Assembly: GCF_001641695.1 (NCBI RefSeq)
Contig: NZ_LSEF01000010.1
Span: 2,673-57,532 of the forward strand
DNA: 54,860 nucleotides
From: Bradyrhizobium neotropicale
Lineage (GTDB): Bacteria; Pseudomonadota; Alphaproteobacteria; Rhizobiales; Xanthobacteraceae
Direction: 5' to 3'
Shown: positions 11,484-19,462 of the stretch, piece by piece
How positions within the stretch are numbered: the first letter of the stretch is position 1
Layout of the letters: each line of letters starts with the position of its first letter
The notes under the pieces: generated by a model
What the model was told of the DNA's origin: nothing
Database searches by the model: none
What the model saw: only the letters and a program-made list of their open reading frames with translations
Program-made: the position numbers and the translations under genes

Positions 11484-12512
11484 GTGCTGGACATGTTGAA
11501 AGGTCGGGGCGCGAGCGTCTCGAATGGCGAGAAGGTCGGCCTCGGCAGCATTCGCCGGCCGGTCATCGGTTTGGCCCTTGGCGGCGGCGCGGCCCGCGGA
11601 TTTGCCCATATCGGTATCCTCCGAACCCTGCTCGCGAATGGCATCGTGCCCAATGTCGTGGTCGGCACCTCGATCGGCGCCGTGGTCGGCGGCGCCTATG
11701 CGGCCGGGCAGCTCGACACGCTAGAGGAATGGGGACGCAGCCTGCAAGGCGTGCGCAACATCCTCGGCTATCTCGACATCCGCCTCAACGGCTCGGGCCT
11801 GATCGGGGGCGAGAAGCTCGCAACAAAGCTCGAGGCGGCGATCGGCTCGACCCTGATCGAGGACCTCGGTGTGAAATTCGCGTCAGTTGCGACCGAGGTT
11901 CGCACCGGTCACGAAATCTGGCTGACGCATGGCCGCGTGGTCGACGCGATGCGGGCGTCCTACGCCCTGCCCGGCATCTTCTCGCCCGTGCTGGTCGGCG
12001 ACCGCTGGCTGGTGGACGGCGCGCTGGTGAACCCGGTGCCGGTCTCGGCCGCGCGTGCGCTCGGCGCGGAAATCGTCATCGCCGCAAATCTTTCCAGCGA
12101 CATCTTCACCCATTCCACGACAATTTATTCGCATGGGGCGATGCCCGACCCGGTCGCACCGGTGGCCGAAGAACCAGTGGCCAAGCGGCGCTTTCCGCGA
12201 TTCTTCTCGCCGGAGCGCACGGTGAAGCGCGAGTTCTTCGGCGGCGGCGGACGGCCCGGCATCTCCGCGGTGATGGTGGACGCCTTCAACATCATGCAGG
12301 ACCGCATTACCCGCGCCAGGCTCGCCGGCGATCCGCCGGACATGCTGATCACGCCGCGGGTCGGCCAGATCGGCTGGTTCGACTTCCACCGCGCCGATGA
12401 GCTGATCGCATTCGGCACCCGCGCAGCCGAGCGCGCGCTGGACTCGATCCAGGAGGCGATCCATGTGCTGGCGCCGGCACCGGACGGCACCGCGCCGAAG
12501 GCAAGCGAATAA
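11484..12512 (+). CDS. Patatin-like phospholipase, RssA type
   Basis: This 342-residue cytoplasmic hydrolase of the patatin family uses a Ser-Asp dyad. The oxyanion glycine motif is LALGGGAARGFAHIG, the nucleophile lies in GTSIG, and the catalytic Asp is in VDGALVNPVPV. The GTG start at 11484 has TAGGAGAG 6 nt upstream; an ATG at 11493 is an alternative. Length and motif order match bacterial RssA-type proteins, whose lipid substrates are poorly known. A disordered segment around 210-250 is typical of alphaproteobacterial members. It ends 7 bp from the convergent CBS-domain gene. Confidence 0.92.
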   Translation: MLDMLKGRGASVSNGEKVGLGSIRRPVIGLALGGGAARGFAHIGILRTLLANGIVPNVVVGTSIGAVVGGAYAAGQLDTLEEWGRSLQGVRNILGYLDIRLNGSGLIGGEKLATKLEAAIGSTLIEDLGVKFASVATEVRTGHEIWLTHGRVVDAMRASYALPGIFSPVLVGDRWLVDGALVNPVPVSAARALGAEIVIAANLSSDIFTHSTTIYSHGAMPDPVAPVAEEPVAKRRFPRFFSPERTVKREFFGGGGRPGISAVMVDAFNIMQDRITRARLAGDPPDMLITPRVGQIGWFDFHRADELIAFGTRAAERALDSIQEAIHVLAPAPDGTAPKASE

Positions 12513-12519
12513 GGCCGGT

Positions 12520-12948
12520 TCAGGCCGTCTTGATGTAGTCGCGCAGGGCTTCCTGCTCGGTCTCGTATTCCTGGACGCGGCGCTTGACGACGTCGCCGAT
12601 CGAGATGATGCCGACGACCTTGCCATTGTCGACCACGGGCAGATGCCGGAACTTGCCGGTGGTCATCGTCTCCATGAGCTCGGCCACCGTGTCGGTTTCC
12701 TTGCAGGTCACGACCTTGCGCGTCATGACTTCGCTCACGGGCTCTTCCAGCGCGCCCGCGCCGCGGTCGCCGAGCACGCGCACGATGTCGCGCTCGGACA
12801 GGATGCCCTCTAACCGGCTCTGATTCATCACCAGCACCGCGCCGATCTTCTTCTCGCCGAGCAATTTCACCGCGGCCGCGAGCTTGACGTCGGGCTCGAC
12901 GCTCATGATCTGGTGACCCTTGGTATTGAGAATGGAACGTACCGTCAT
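12520..12948 (-). CDS. Tandem CBS-domain protein
   Basis: The 142-residue protein consists of two CBS domains and little else (about 8-60 and 72-128). Typical strand-helix pieces are GAVLVMNQSRLEGILSERDI and KFRHLPVVDNGKVVGIISIG. Stand-alone CBS pairs bind adenine nucleotides as energy sensors, often controlling a partner enzyme or channel. The start at 12948 (MTVRSILNTKG) is behind a strong AGGGAGG; the frame runs 21 codons further upstream without support. No partner is obvious in the neighbourhood. Confidence 0.93.
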   Translation of the reverse strand: MTVRSILNTKGHQIMSVEPDVKLAAAVKLLGEKKIGAVLVMNQSRLEGILSERDIVRVLGDRGAGALEEPVSEVMTRKVVTCKETDTVAELMETMTTGKFRHLPVVDNGKVVGIISIGDVVKRRVQEYETEQEALRDYIKTA

Positions 12949-13138
12949 TGTTGCCTCCCTGAATCCGATCCGTCCGCTTTCCGCGGTCCGGACTTGTTCG
13001 CGAGTCTTCAACTAACAGTTACAGCGCCGGTTTCACGCTTCAGGCGCTTGTGGAAGCACCGCCGCTAGCGGCTTGTTGCTTCGGAACATTCTTCGCCTGC
13101 GATGATGGATGAATTCGGGCCGGGCCGCAAGCGCCGCC

Positions 13139-13945
13139 TCAAATACGGTTCGAAATGTCCTGTGATGACGCATCCGCAGCATCGCTTCGCGCACGCGGCA
13201 CAGGATCGAACAGCGCAAACAGCAAGAGCCCTGCGAAGAAGCCGCCGATATGGGCCTGCCAGGCCACGCTTGCCCCTTCGGTTTCGATACCTAGCGCACC
13301 GACGCCGAAGATGATGTTAACGCCGAACCACACCGCGAGGAAGGCGAGCACCCGTCCGTCGCGCAACGCCCGCGACAGCGGCAGCGCCGGAACCTTTGCG
13401 GCGGTCTCGGCATCGGTTCGGCTGAACGACAGGAAGCTGCCTCGTGCAAAGGCGAAGCGGATCGCTGCCGCCATCGCACCCGAGACCGAGGCCGAGGCGC
13501 CGATCATCGGCGCCACCGCATGCTCATGGGTGACGAGATGGGCGAGCGCGCCCGCCGCCGCGGTCACAGCCAGGAAGATAAAAAACCGTATCGCGCCAAA
13601 ACGCCGCGCCAGCGCGCTGCCGAACGGCAGCAGCCACAGTACGTTGAAGCCGAGATGGGTGAGATTGGCGTGCAGCAGCGAATAGGTGACGAAGGTCCAC
13701 ACCTTCGCGCCGGCGCCGCCGGGGATCTGTAGATTGAGCAGCGAGGAATCGTAGCGCTTCGGGATAAAGCCGAAGACATCGATGGTCCAATTCTCAAGGT
13801 CCGGCGGCAGCAGCACCCGCAAATGGATCACGGCCAGCAGGACGACATAGGCCGTCAGCGCGAACGGCAACGTCAGGACCGGCTCGCGCGGAGCCTCCTC
13901 GATTGCGGCCGGCTGCTCCGGCGGGAGATTTGGCGGGGAGTCCAA
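13139..13945 (-). CDS. Rhomboid-family intramembrane serine protease
   Basis: This membrane protein has about six helices. The rhomboid core shows HANLTHLGFNVLWLLPFG (HxxxHxxxN helix 2), the nucleophile helix GASASVSGAMAA and the catalytic His in WQAHIGGFFAG. It cleaves substrate helices inside the inner membrane; no substrate is known. The frame is open to 14206, but the first 87 codons look non-coding. I place the start at the TTG at 13945 (LDSPPNLPPEQP), matching the proline-rich start of relatives as I remember them. No ATG fits, and the ribosome site is poor, so the start is uncertain. Confidence 0.85.
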   Translation of the reverse strand: MDSPPNLPPEQPAAIEEAPREPVLTLPFALTAYVVLLAVIHLRVLLPPDLENWTIDVFGFIPKRYDSSLLNLQIPGGAGAKVWTFVTYSLLHANLTHLGFNVLWLLPFGSALARRFGAIRFFIFLAVTAAAGALAHLVTHEHAVAPMIGASASVSGAMAAAIRFAFARGSFLSFSRTDAETAAKVPALPLSRALRDGRVLAFLAVWFGVNIIFGVGALGIETEGASVAWQAHIGGFFAGLLLFALFDPVPRARSDAADASSQDISNRI

Positions 13946-14229
13946 GGGGTACTTCGCTTTCAGGCGCGATCGGAGCGACAGGCTTGGAGATAGTCGCCTT
14001 TGCCGGCCTTGCGCAAGTGCACAAAAGGAAAAGGGAGGGCTCTGGGAAAAGCCCTCCCTGTCCATGTCGGCCTTCCGGGCACCTAAGAGGGATAAGGAGT
14101 ATCCCCACCCCTCCCCGCGGCCCGTGACCAAACTGTTTGACGCCTGTGTACATGCCCCGCCGAGAACCTGGAAGAAAGCGGCGAGGCTTGCGACCGCGAT
14201 CACCATAGCAGGCGCTCGGTGCGCGCCAA

Positions 14230-14256
14230 GCGCATCGTTAACTTAACGTTAACGAT
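14230..14256. promoter_or_regulatory. 11-bp palindrome with paired GTTAAC sites
   Basis: GCATCGTTAAC and GTTAACGATGC form a perfect inverted repeat around TTAAC, an unusually AT-rich palindrome for this genome. It lies in the divergent intergenic region between the rhomboid and PAS_5 genes. A separate GC-only stem (CGGCCCC/GGGGCCG, 14262-14278) follows at once. It could be an operator or the end of a transcript. Confidence 0.4.
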
Positions 14257-14340
14257 GCAAAGGCGGCCCCGGCGGGGCCGAAAACAGGCCTGCGGCATGG
14301 ACGCTGCAAATCCCCTCCTGCACAACAACCATAGGGATCG

Positions 14341-14386
14341 CGGGTGCACTGAAGCGGGACAGGTTTGTCCCGCGAGGTCGCACCCG
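14341..14386 (+). promoter_or_regulatory. Two-tier stem in the leader of the PAS_5 gene
   Basis: The outer stem is CGGGTGC (14341-14347) with GCACCCG (14380-14386). The inner stem is GCGGGACA (14354-14361) with TGTCCCGC (14366-14373) around GGTT. Both are perfect, separated by equal 6-nt internal loops. The structure ends about 18 bp before the ATG at 14404, next to a GAGGG ribosome site. It could be an RNA switch, an sRNA/protein target or an attenuator. Confidence 0.45.
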
Positions 14387-14403
14387 AGGGTAAGCGTTCA
14401 GAC

Positions 14404-14958
14404 ATGAAACATCCGTCGAGCCGCGAATTCTTCGCATATTGGGACGAAAAGCGCGGCACTGCCCGGGCACCGGACAGGGCCGATATCGATCCGGCGGCCG
14501 TCCGCGGCCTGCTCGGGGACATCTTCGTCCTCTCCTGCGAGCCCAAGCTCGGCTTTCCATTCCGCGTCGCCGGCACCCGCGTCTGCGCGCTCGCCGGCTG
14601 CGACCTCAAGGACCAGAGCTTCGCCGCACTGTTCACCGCGACGAGCCGCGCCGAGATCGAAGAGATCACGACGGTTGTCGCCGACGAGACACTCGGCGCC
14701 ATCGCCGGCCTCACCGCGGCGCGCGAGGATGGCAGCAAGGCGCATCTGGAGCTCCTGCTGCTGCCCTTCAATGCGCGCCCGCACACGCCGGTGAGCGTCA
14801 CGGGCGTGCTCGCGCCGTTCGACGACGCATGCGGCGCGCTCGGCGCCTTCACCCTCACCTCATGGCGCTATCTGCACCAGCCGGAGAAACTGTTGCCGCG
14901 TGCCATCCGCAAGCTGCAAATCGCACGCGGGCTGATGGTGTATGAGGGGTTGAGGTAG
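14404..14958 (+). CDS. PAS_5 (DUF1457) domain protein
   Basis: The 184-residue protein starts at the ATG at 14404 (MKHPSSREFFAYWDEKRG). The region to about residue 150 fits the PAS_5 family: FFAYWDEKRG, then DPAAVRGLLGDIFVLSCEP, FPFRVAGTRVCALAGCDLKD and a final LTSWRYL. These are single-domain cytoplasmic PAS proteins of alphaproteobacteria; some relatives act in cell-cycle or c-di-GMP control, but the function here is unknown. An upstream frame start at 14365 would run through the hairpin and is not favoured. The structured leader suggests post-transcriptional control. Confidence 0.85.
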   Translation: MKHPSSREFFAYWDEKRGTARAPDRADIDPAAVRGLLGDIFVLSCEPKLGFPFRVAGTRVCALAGCDLKDQSFAALFTATSRAEIEEITTVVADETLGAIAGLTAAREDGSKAHLELLLLPFNARPHTPVSVTGVLAPFDDACGALGAFTLTSWRYLHQPEKLLPRAIRKLQIARGLMVYEGLR

Positions 14959-15166
14959 CAGCAGCCCTCGTGTCGGGCGCGCAGCGCTTGCACACGCCCC
15001 CGATCGTCATTGCAAAATTCTGATCGCGGTCAGACGCGCCGGCGCGCGGGCTTGCGCTTCGTCATCGGAACCTTAGCCTCCAAGGTGCGTTTGCCTTCTG
15101 CCGTGGCAGGCGGCAACGCGGCTCGGCCGGTGAAGATGCGTCTGCTGACCGCCGGGCCTCCGTCCA

Positions 15167-15178
15167 GGGAAGCTTCCC
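15167..15178. promoter_or_regulatory. 12-bp perfect palindrome abutting a start codon
   Basis: GGGAAGCTTCCC is directly followed by GTG ATG, the two possible start codons of the Crp/Fnr regulator gene. It overlaps the only ribosome-site-like sequence (GGGAAG). A protein bound here, or the hairpin in the RNA, would block initiation. Confidence 0.35.
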
Positions 15179-15181
15179 GTG

Positions 15182-15970
15182 ATGGAGCACGCGACAAGAG
15201 TTGGTAATCGCCTGTTAGCTGCGTTACCGCCGGCCGATCTCGCTTTGCTTGCACCGCATTTGCGCAAAGTACCGCTCCAGCACGACGCCGTCCTGGTTCG
15301 ATCGGGTGATCGGATCGAACACCTTTACTTCCCCTGCAGCGGCGCGGTCGCTCTCATCATGGAGTTGCCGAACGGACAGACGGCCGCAACCGCCGTGATC
15401 GGCAACGAAGGTGCCGTCGGACTCATGACGGCGCTCGGCCCCATCCGATCACCCATGACCGCGGTCGTCCGGGTGGCAGGGACAGCGCTGCAGATCTCGC
15501 CCGCGCGATTTCACACCGCGCTCGAGCGCAGTCCCGCCGTCGCAAGTGTGGTTCAGATTCTCACCAGGGCGATGCTGACGCAAGTCCAGCACGTCGCAGC
15601 CTGCAATGCGCTGCACTCCGTCGAAGCGCGCCTCGCTCGCTGGCTGCTTCACATTCACGATCGGACGGATGGCGGCGACGTCCTGCCCTTGACCCAGGAG
15701 ACGTTGTCGGAATTGCTCGGCGTCCGCCGCACCACGGTCACGCACGTCGTGAGCGCACTTCGAACATCAAGGGCCATCAGGTCCAGTCGACGCGGCCAGC
15801 TCGAGATCGACAGGCAACGGCTCGAGGTCGTCGCATGCGAGTGCTACAAGGTGATGAGGCGCAGGATCGATCGGATCGTTTCGCAGGACGCGCCAAGGCT
15901 CCTTCACGCCGCGCCGGCGCGGAATGGCTGCCCGCCCCCGGACTTCCCGTTCGCCAAGACCGACTCGTAG
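15182..15970 (+). CDS. Crp/Fnr-family transcriptional regulator
   Basis: The 262-residue protein has an N-terminal cyclic-nucleotide-binding-type beta barrel (about 15-135; VLVRSGDRIEHLYFPCSGAV) and a C-terminal winged helix (about 150-225; LTQETLSELLGVRRTTVTHV). No Cys cluster for an Fnr-type iron-sulfur centre is seen. The sequence resembles the many Bradyrhizobium Crp-like regulators with a PCSG motif that lack clear cAMP-binding residues. The start is either the ATG at 15182 or the GTG at 15179. The C-terminal 66 bp overlap a small gene on the other strand. Targets are not known. Confidence 0.88.
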   Translation: MEHATRVGNRLLAALPPADLALLAPHLRKVPLQHDAVLVRSGDRIEHLYFPCSGAVALIMELPNGQTAATAVIGNEGAVGLMTALGPIRSPMTAVVRVAGTALQISPARFHTALERSPAVASVVQILTRAMLTQVQHVAACNALHSVEARLARWLLHIHDRTDGGDVLPLTQETLSELLGVRRTTVTHVVSALRTSRAIRSSRRGQLEIDRQRLEVVACECYKVMRRRIDRIVSQDAPRLLHAAPARNGCPPPDFPFAKTDS

Positions 15971-16131
15971 ACCCAGGCCTCCCTGGCGAACCACTCGTGC
16001 GTGGCAGCGCACATCTTGCAATAGGTGCGCGAAAAGAACACCGTGCTGCACCGAAACCTGTCGCGATCCATCTCGATGCCCGTCGGAATGGCACTTCCCG
16101 TTTCCGGGCACCTGATCATCACCATACCCAT
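15904..16131 (-). CDS. Small zinc-ribbon-like protein
   Basis: The 75-residue product starts at the ATG at 16131 behind GGAGGAAATCAGG, a strong ribosome site. Its pattern is IRCPETGSAIPTGIEMD followed by YCKMCAATHEWFAREAWVYE: a lone Cys, then CxxC and a His. This layout (CPxTG, TGIExD, CxxCxxxHxW) recurs in small alphaproteobacterial proteins, probably zinc-binding, of unknown function. Its 3' end overlaps the Crp/Fnr gene by 66 bp on the opposite strand. Confidence 0.75.
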   Translation of the reverse strand: MGMVMIRCPETGSAIPTGIEMDRDRFRCSTVFFSRTYCKMCAATHEWFAREAWVYESVLANGKSGGGQPFRAGAA

Positions 16132-16180
16132 CCTGATTTCCTCCAGCTCGGCATCACCTCAACAGTGAGGGGGCCGCAAT

Positions 16181-16223
16181 CGGCTGGACGGCGTCTCTTC
16201 TTGCGAAGACGCTCGTCCAGCCG
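16181..16223 (-). terminator. Long hairpin after the phasin gene
   Basis: CGGCTGGACGGCGTCT (16181-16196) pairs with AGACGCTCGTCCAGCCG (16207-16223) with a single mismatch or bulge. It lies 25 bp past the phasin stop on the minus strand. There is no clear U-run, so it may stabilise the 3' end rather than terminate. Confidence 0.55.
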
Positions 16224-16247
16224 ATCCGCGCGGCCAACAGCGTCGAT

Positions 16248-16739
16248 TCAAGCAGCCCTACGCAAGACCCGGTTGAAGCTTTGCTTGATCGGCTCGGCCG
16301 TTTCCGTCGCGACCTTCTGGGCGAGGTCCCAGAGCTCGCGGTTCTGGGCCGAAGTTGCTTCAAAGGTCTTGCGGCTGTGGGTGGTGGAGAGGTTCACGAG
16401 ATCGGCAAACGACCTCGCATCCGCGAGCTGGGAGAGGAATTCCAGCGTGGAGGTGGCATTGGCGTTGGATATTTCGATGACCTTCGTGCCATAATCGGCG
16501 GCACGCATCGCATTGGTCGAACAGGCATCGCACAGAGCTCCGGTGATCTCCTGGGAAGCCGCCTTCATCTGTTCGAAATTTGCCTTGGCCCGCGTGGCGC
16601 CCTGCTCGGCGAGATTGCCGAACATCGTCTGGATATTGAAGAATGGTACGTCGAAGTGGAGCTTTGCGCTTCCGTTGGCCGCTTCGTTCAGCGGAGCGGC
16701 ATTCGTGTCGACTTTCACATTGGCATCACTCACGGGCAT
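16248..16739 (-). CDS. Phasin family protein
   Basis: The 163-residue protein is largely alpha-helical and Ala-rich. The phasin domain runs from about 35 to 140 (FFNIQTMFGNLAEQGATRAK; SNANATSTLEFLSQLADARS; SRKTFEATSAQNRELWDLAQ). Phasins coat polyhydroxybutyrate granules and control their number and size. The start at 16739 (MPVSDANVKVD) has GAAAGGA upstream. In a PHB-storing genus this is expected; the window also carries acetoacetate decarboxylase and CHAD-type storage genes, although far away. Confidence 0.9.
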   Translation of the reverse strand: MPVSDANVKVDTNAAPLNEAANGSAKLHFDVPFFNIQTMFGNLAEQGATRAKANFEQMKAASQEITGALCDACSTNAMRAADYGTKVIEISNANATSTLEFLSQLADARSFADLVNLSTTHSRKTFEATSAQNRELWDLAQKVATETAEPIKQSFNRVLRRAA

Positions 16740-17162
16740 TCATCCTTTCAAGCGAAACTGCATATGGGATTGAAGACTCCCCGACGCGTTCAGGTGCTTG
16801 CCGCACCGGAACACCAGTGCCCCAACTTTCATGACAATGGGATGCTGCTGCGGGTCTACCGCTCTCGCCCCCTGCCGGAGCCGACTATGGTCGAGGGGAC
16901 TCAAAATTTCTGTTCGCTTTCGGACTCTCAGCTTGATTTAATTCGAAACATGTGATGATGCGGCGCAAACAGCAGTTTAAATCTCGGAAGTTGTTGCGAT
17001 CGCACACACCAACTTGAGATCGGCGCCAAAACTCCCGCCGCGAGACCAATGATCGCACTTGCGGCATGACCTTTTTTGCCGGATTTGCGTCATTCCCGAT
17101 GCCGTGGCGAGCGAGTAGCTTCCATTGCCAGCGTGAGGCAACGAAGATCGGGCGACACCATC

Positions 17163-18296
17163 ATGAGCTGGCGCATTCTGACGTGGAGCGGCCTCGGCTG
17201 CGTGGCGCTGCTGCTGGCGGTCGGTGCAACCTGGCTGTTCCTTCTACCGGGCTCGCCGGCTCGCGGCACTGCGCCTGTAATATCCAGAGACGAATCCGAG
17301 GCGACGCTTGCCGCCCTGAAGCCGCCGAAGCGGAAACGTCCGCTGATCGCCGTCGTCGGAATCAACGACATGAGCGAGACCACCGACTATCTGATGCCGT
17401 ACGGCATCCTCGCGCGCGCCGATGTCGCCGATGTCCTCACGCTGGCAACGCAGCCGGGCCCCGTCACACTCTATCCGGCGCTGAAGGTGCAACCGCACGC
17501 GACGATCGCCGAGTTCGATGCCGCGCATCCCGATGGCGCCGATTACGTCATCGTGCCGGCGATGACGCGCGAGGATGATGCCGTGGCCTTGCACTGGATC
17601 AGGAGCCAGGCCGCCAAGGGCGCCATCATCATCGGCGTCTGCGTCGGCGCCAAGGTCGTGGCCAACACGGGACTGCTTGACGGCAAACGGGCCACGACGC
17701 ACTGGTATTCCGTGCACGATCTAAAGAAGAATTCCGCGATCCGTTATGTCGCAGACCGCCGGCTGGTCGTCGACCGCGGAGTCGCCACGACGACCGGAAT
17801 TACCGCATCCATGCCGATGGCACTCACCTTGATCGAGGCCATCGCCAGGCGCGCCAAGGCCGAGGCGGTGGCCCGCGACATCGGCCTTGCCGCGTGGGAC
17901 GGGCGCCACCGCAGCGACGCATTCCGGTTCACGCGCCCGTTTGCGCTGACGGCGATCACAAACACGCTCGCATTCTGGAACCGCGAGCAGCTCGGGATCG
18001 CGCTGACGTCCGGTATCGACGAGGTGTCGCTCGCGCTAATCGCCGATGCGTGGTCGCGGACCTATCGCTCGCGTGCCCTCACCTTCGCCGCTACCGCCGA
18101 TGCGCAGCCGAGCCGCGGCGGCCTCGGTATCCTGCCCGACAAGGTCGCAGCCGATTGGCCGGTGACGCAGACGCCGCCGGCCACCCTCGCCCTGCCACCG
18201 GCACGGGCATTGGACCAGACCCTGCTGGCGATCGACGCACGCTACGGAACGCGCACGGCTGACTTCGTCGCGATGCAGCTCGAATATCCGCGATAG
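17163..18296 (+). CDS. Membrane-anchored DJ-1/PfpI-like protein
   Basis: The 377-residue protein starts at the ATG at 17163 (MSWRILTWSGLG) with one N-terminal helix (about 9-32) that anchors it or is cleaved. Residues 58-230 form a glutamine-amidotransferase-like DJ-1/PfpI fold: PLIAVVGINDMSETTDY, DYVIVPAM, and the nucleophile-elbow sequence GVCVGAKVVANTGLLDGKRA followed by TTHW. This is the ligand domain of FtrA/GlxA-type AraC regulators, but no AraC helix-turn-helix follows. The C-terminal 140 residues match nothing I recognise. It may be an extracytoplasmic sensor or hydrolase. It appears monocistronic. Confidence 0.8.
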   Translation: MSWRILTWSGLGCVALLLAVGATWLFLLPGSPARGTAPVISRDESEATLAALKPPKRKRPLIAVVGINDMSETTDYLMPYGILARADVADVLTLATQPGPVTLYPALKVQPHATIAEFDAAHPDGADYVIVPAMTREDDAVALHWIRSQAAKGAIIIGVCVGAKVVANTGLLDGKRATTHWYSVHDLKKNSAIRYVADRRLVVDRGVATTTGITASMPMALTLIEAIARRAKAEAVARDIGLAAWDGRHRSDAFRFTRPFALTAITNTLAFWNREQLGIALTSGIDEVSLALIADAWSRTYRSRALTFAATADAQPSRGGLGILPDKVAADWPVTQTPPATLALPPARALDQTLLAIDARYGTRTADFVAMQLEYPR

Positions 18297-18368
18297 CCCG
18301 ACCGACGGCGCTGGACGGTGCGTCGCCTGGATCGGTAGAGCGACGCACCAGGCCCGCGTGCACCCCTG

Positions 18369-18758
18369 TTACGGCATCGCCAGATGCCACGCTCCGTTCA
18401 AGAAGCCGTCGCCGGTGATGTCACCGGGCTTCTGGTCCTTGGCGAAGGTATAGAGCGGCTTGCCCTTGTAGGCCCATTGCCTGGAGCCGTCGTCGCGCGT
18501 GATGACGGTGTAGCCCTCACCCGGCGCGTCGCTCGCCTCGGCCTTCAGCACCGGCCAGTTTGTCGCACATGGTCCGTTGCAGGCCGACTTGCCGTTCGTG
18601 TCCTTGTCGAAAGTGTAGAGCGTCATGCCCTTGGCGTCGGTGAGCACGCTGCCCTTGTCGGTCTTGCCCGTCTTGGTCGGCGGCGCAGCGAAAGCAGCGG
18701 GAACAATCGCCAGCGATGCTGCGAGCGTGAGTGCGAGGCGGATCGAGGACGTGGTCAT
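18369..18758 (-). CDS. Secreted COG4315-type repeat protein
   Basis: The 129-residue protein has a Sec signal (MTTSSIRLALTLAASLAIVPAAFAAP). Two copies of the secreted-repeat pattern follow: KGMTLYTFDKDTNGKSACNG then CATNWPVL, and YKGKPLYTFAKDQKPGDITG. The Y-T-F-x-x-D motif defines this family of presumed periplasmic or lipoprotein-like proteins of unknown function. No lipobox Cys is seen. The start at 18758 follows CAGGAGACACC. It diverges from the acetyltransferase gene. Confidence 0.88.
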   Translation of the reverse strand: MTTSSIRLALTLAASLAIVPAAFAAPPTKTGKTDKGSVLTDAKGMTLYTFDKDTNGKSACNGPCATNWPVLKAEASDAPGEGYTVITRDDGSRQWAYKGKPLYTFAKDQKPGDITGDGFLNGAWHLAMP

Positions 18759-18904
18759 GGTGTCTCCTGTCATGCAATTGGCTTGCATGAATAGGACGCC
18801 GCGCGGCGCGCCGTATTCCTGCGATAGCGGCAAGGATATTTTTCGCTGCGCATGGCGGCGCAACGGAATAAATTGCAATGGAAGAGACGGAACGACGGAT
18901 CGAC

Positions 18905-19426
18905 ATGAGCAAGCCGCATTGGCGCCAGGCGCGCGCGTTGGACCTTCCGGCGATCAGCGCGATCGCGGAACGCATTCATCCCGATCTTCCGGAACGGCCG
19001 GAGGTGCTCGCGGAGAAGATGCGGCTCTGCCCGGACGGCTGCCTCGTGCTCGCCACGAAGGGCGAGATTGCCGGCTACGGGCTCGCGCATCCGTGGATGC
19101 AGTACCAGATCCCGCCGCTCGACGGCGTCCTGGAAAAGCTGCCTGGCGATGCGAACTGTCTCTACGTACACGATGTCGCCATGCTGCCTGCGTACCGCGG
19201 TGGCGGTGCGGCGCGCGCCTATGTCGCGGCCATCGAAAGCCTGGCGCGAACGACAGGCATCACCACGCTCGCGCTCGTTTCGGTCTATGGGACACGATCG
19301 ACATGGAAGCGCCTCGGCTTCCGGGCGGTCGCAGCCGATGCCGTCTTGCGCGGGAAGCTCGCATCCTATGGCGAGAACGCGACCTATATGCTCCGCGAGC
19401 TCGCCGATCCCCGCGCCGGGACGTGA
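18905..19426 (+). CDS. GNAT-family N-acetyltransferase
   Basis: The 173-residue protein (MSKPHWRQARALDL) has the GNAT fold: RQARALDLPAISAIAERIH at strand 1, LYVHDVAMLPAYRGGGAARA as the acetyl-CoA loop (motif A, R/Q-x-x-G-x-G/A variant) and ALVSVYGTRSTWKRLGFRAV as motif B. It transfers an acetyl group from acetyl-CoA to an unknown amine. An upstream ATG at 18878 adds nine residues; both starts have weak ribosome sites, and I prefer 18905 because the domain begins right after it. Confidence 0.85.
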   Translation: MSKPHWRQARALDLPAISAIAERIHPDLPERPEVLAEKMRLCPDGCLVLATKGEIAGYGLAHPWMQYQIPPLDGVLEKLPGDANCLYVHDVAMLPAYRGGGAARAYVAAIESLARTTGITTLALVSVYGTRSTWKRLGFRAVAADAVLRGKLASYGENATYMLRELADPRAGT

Positions 19427-19462
19427 TCTCCTCCGCCCGGCTCACGCGCTTTCGGCAACAAC

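Noticed and set aside
13033..13218. 61-codon minus frame
   Set aside because: Overlaps the rhomboid C-terminus, Arg-rich and without a start signal.
15030..15254. 74-codon minus frame ending in KRKPARRRV
   Set aside because: Overlaps the 5' end of the Crp/Fnr gene and has no ribosome site or conserved pattern; the basic tail alone is not enough.
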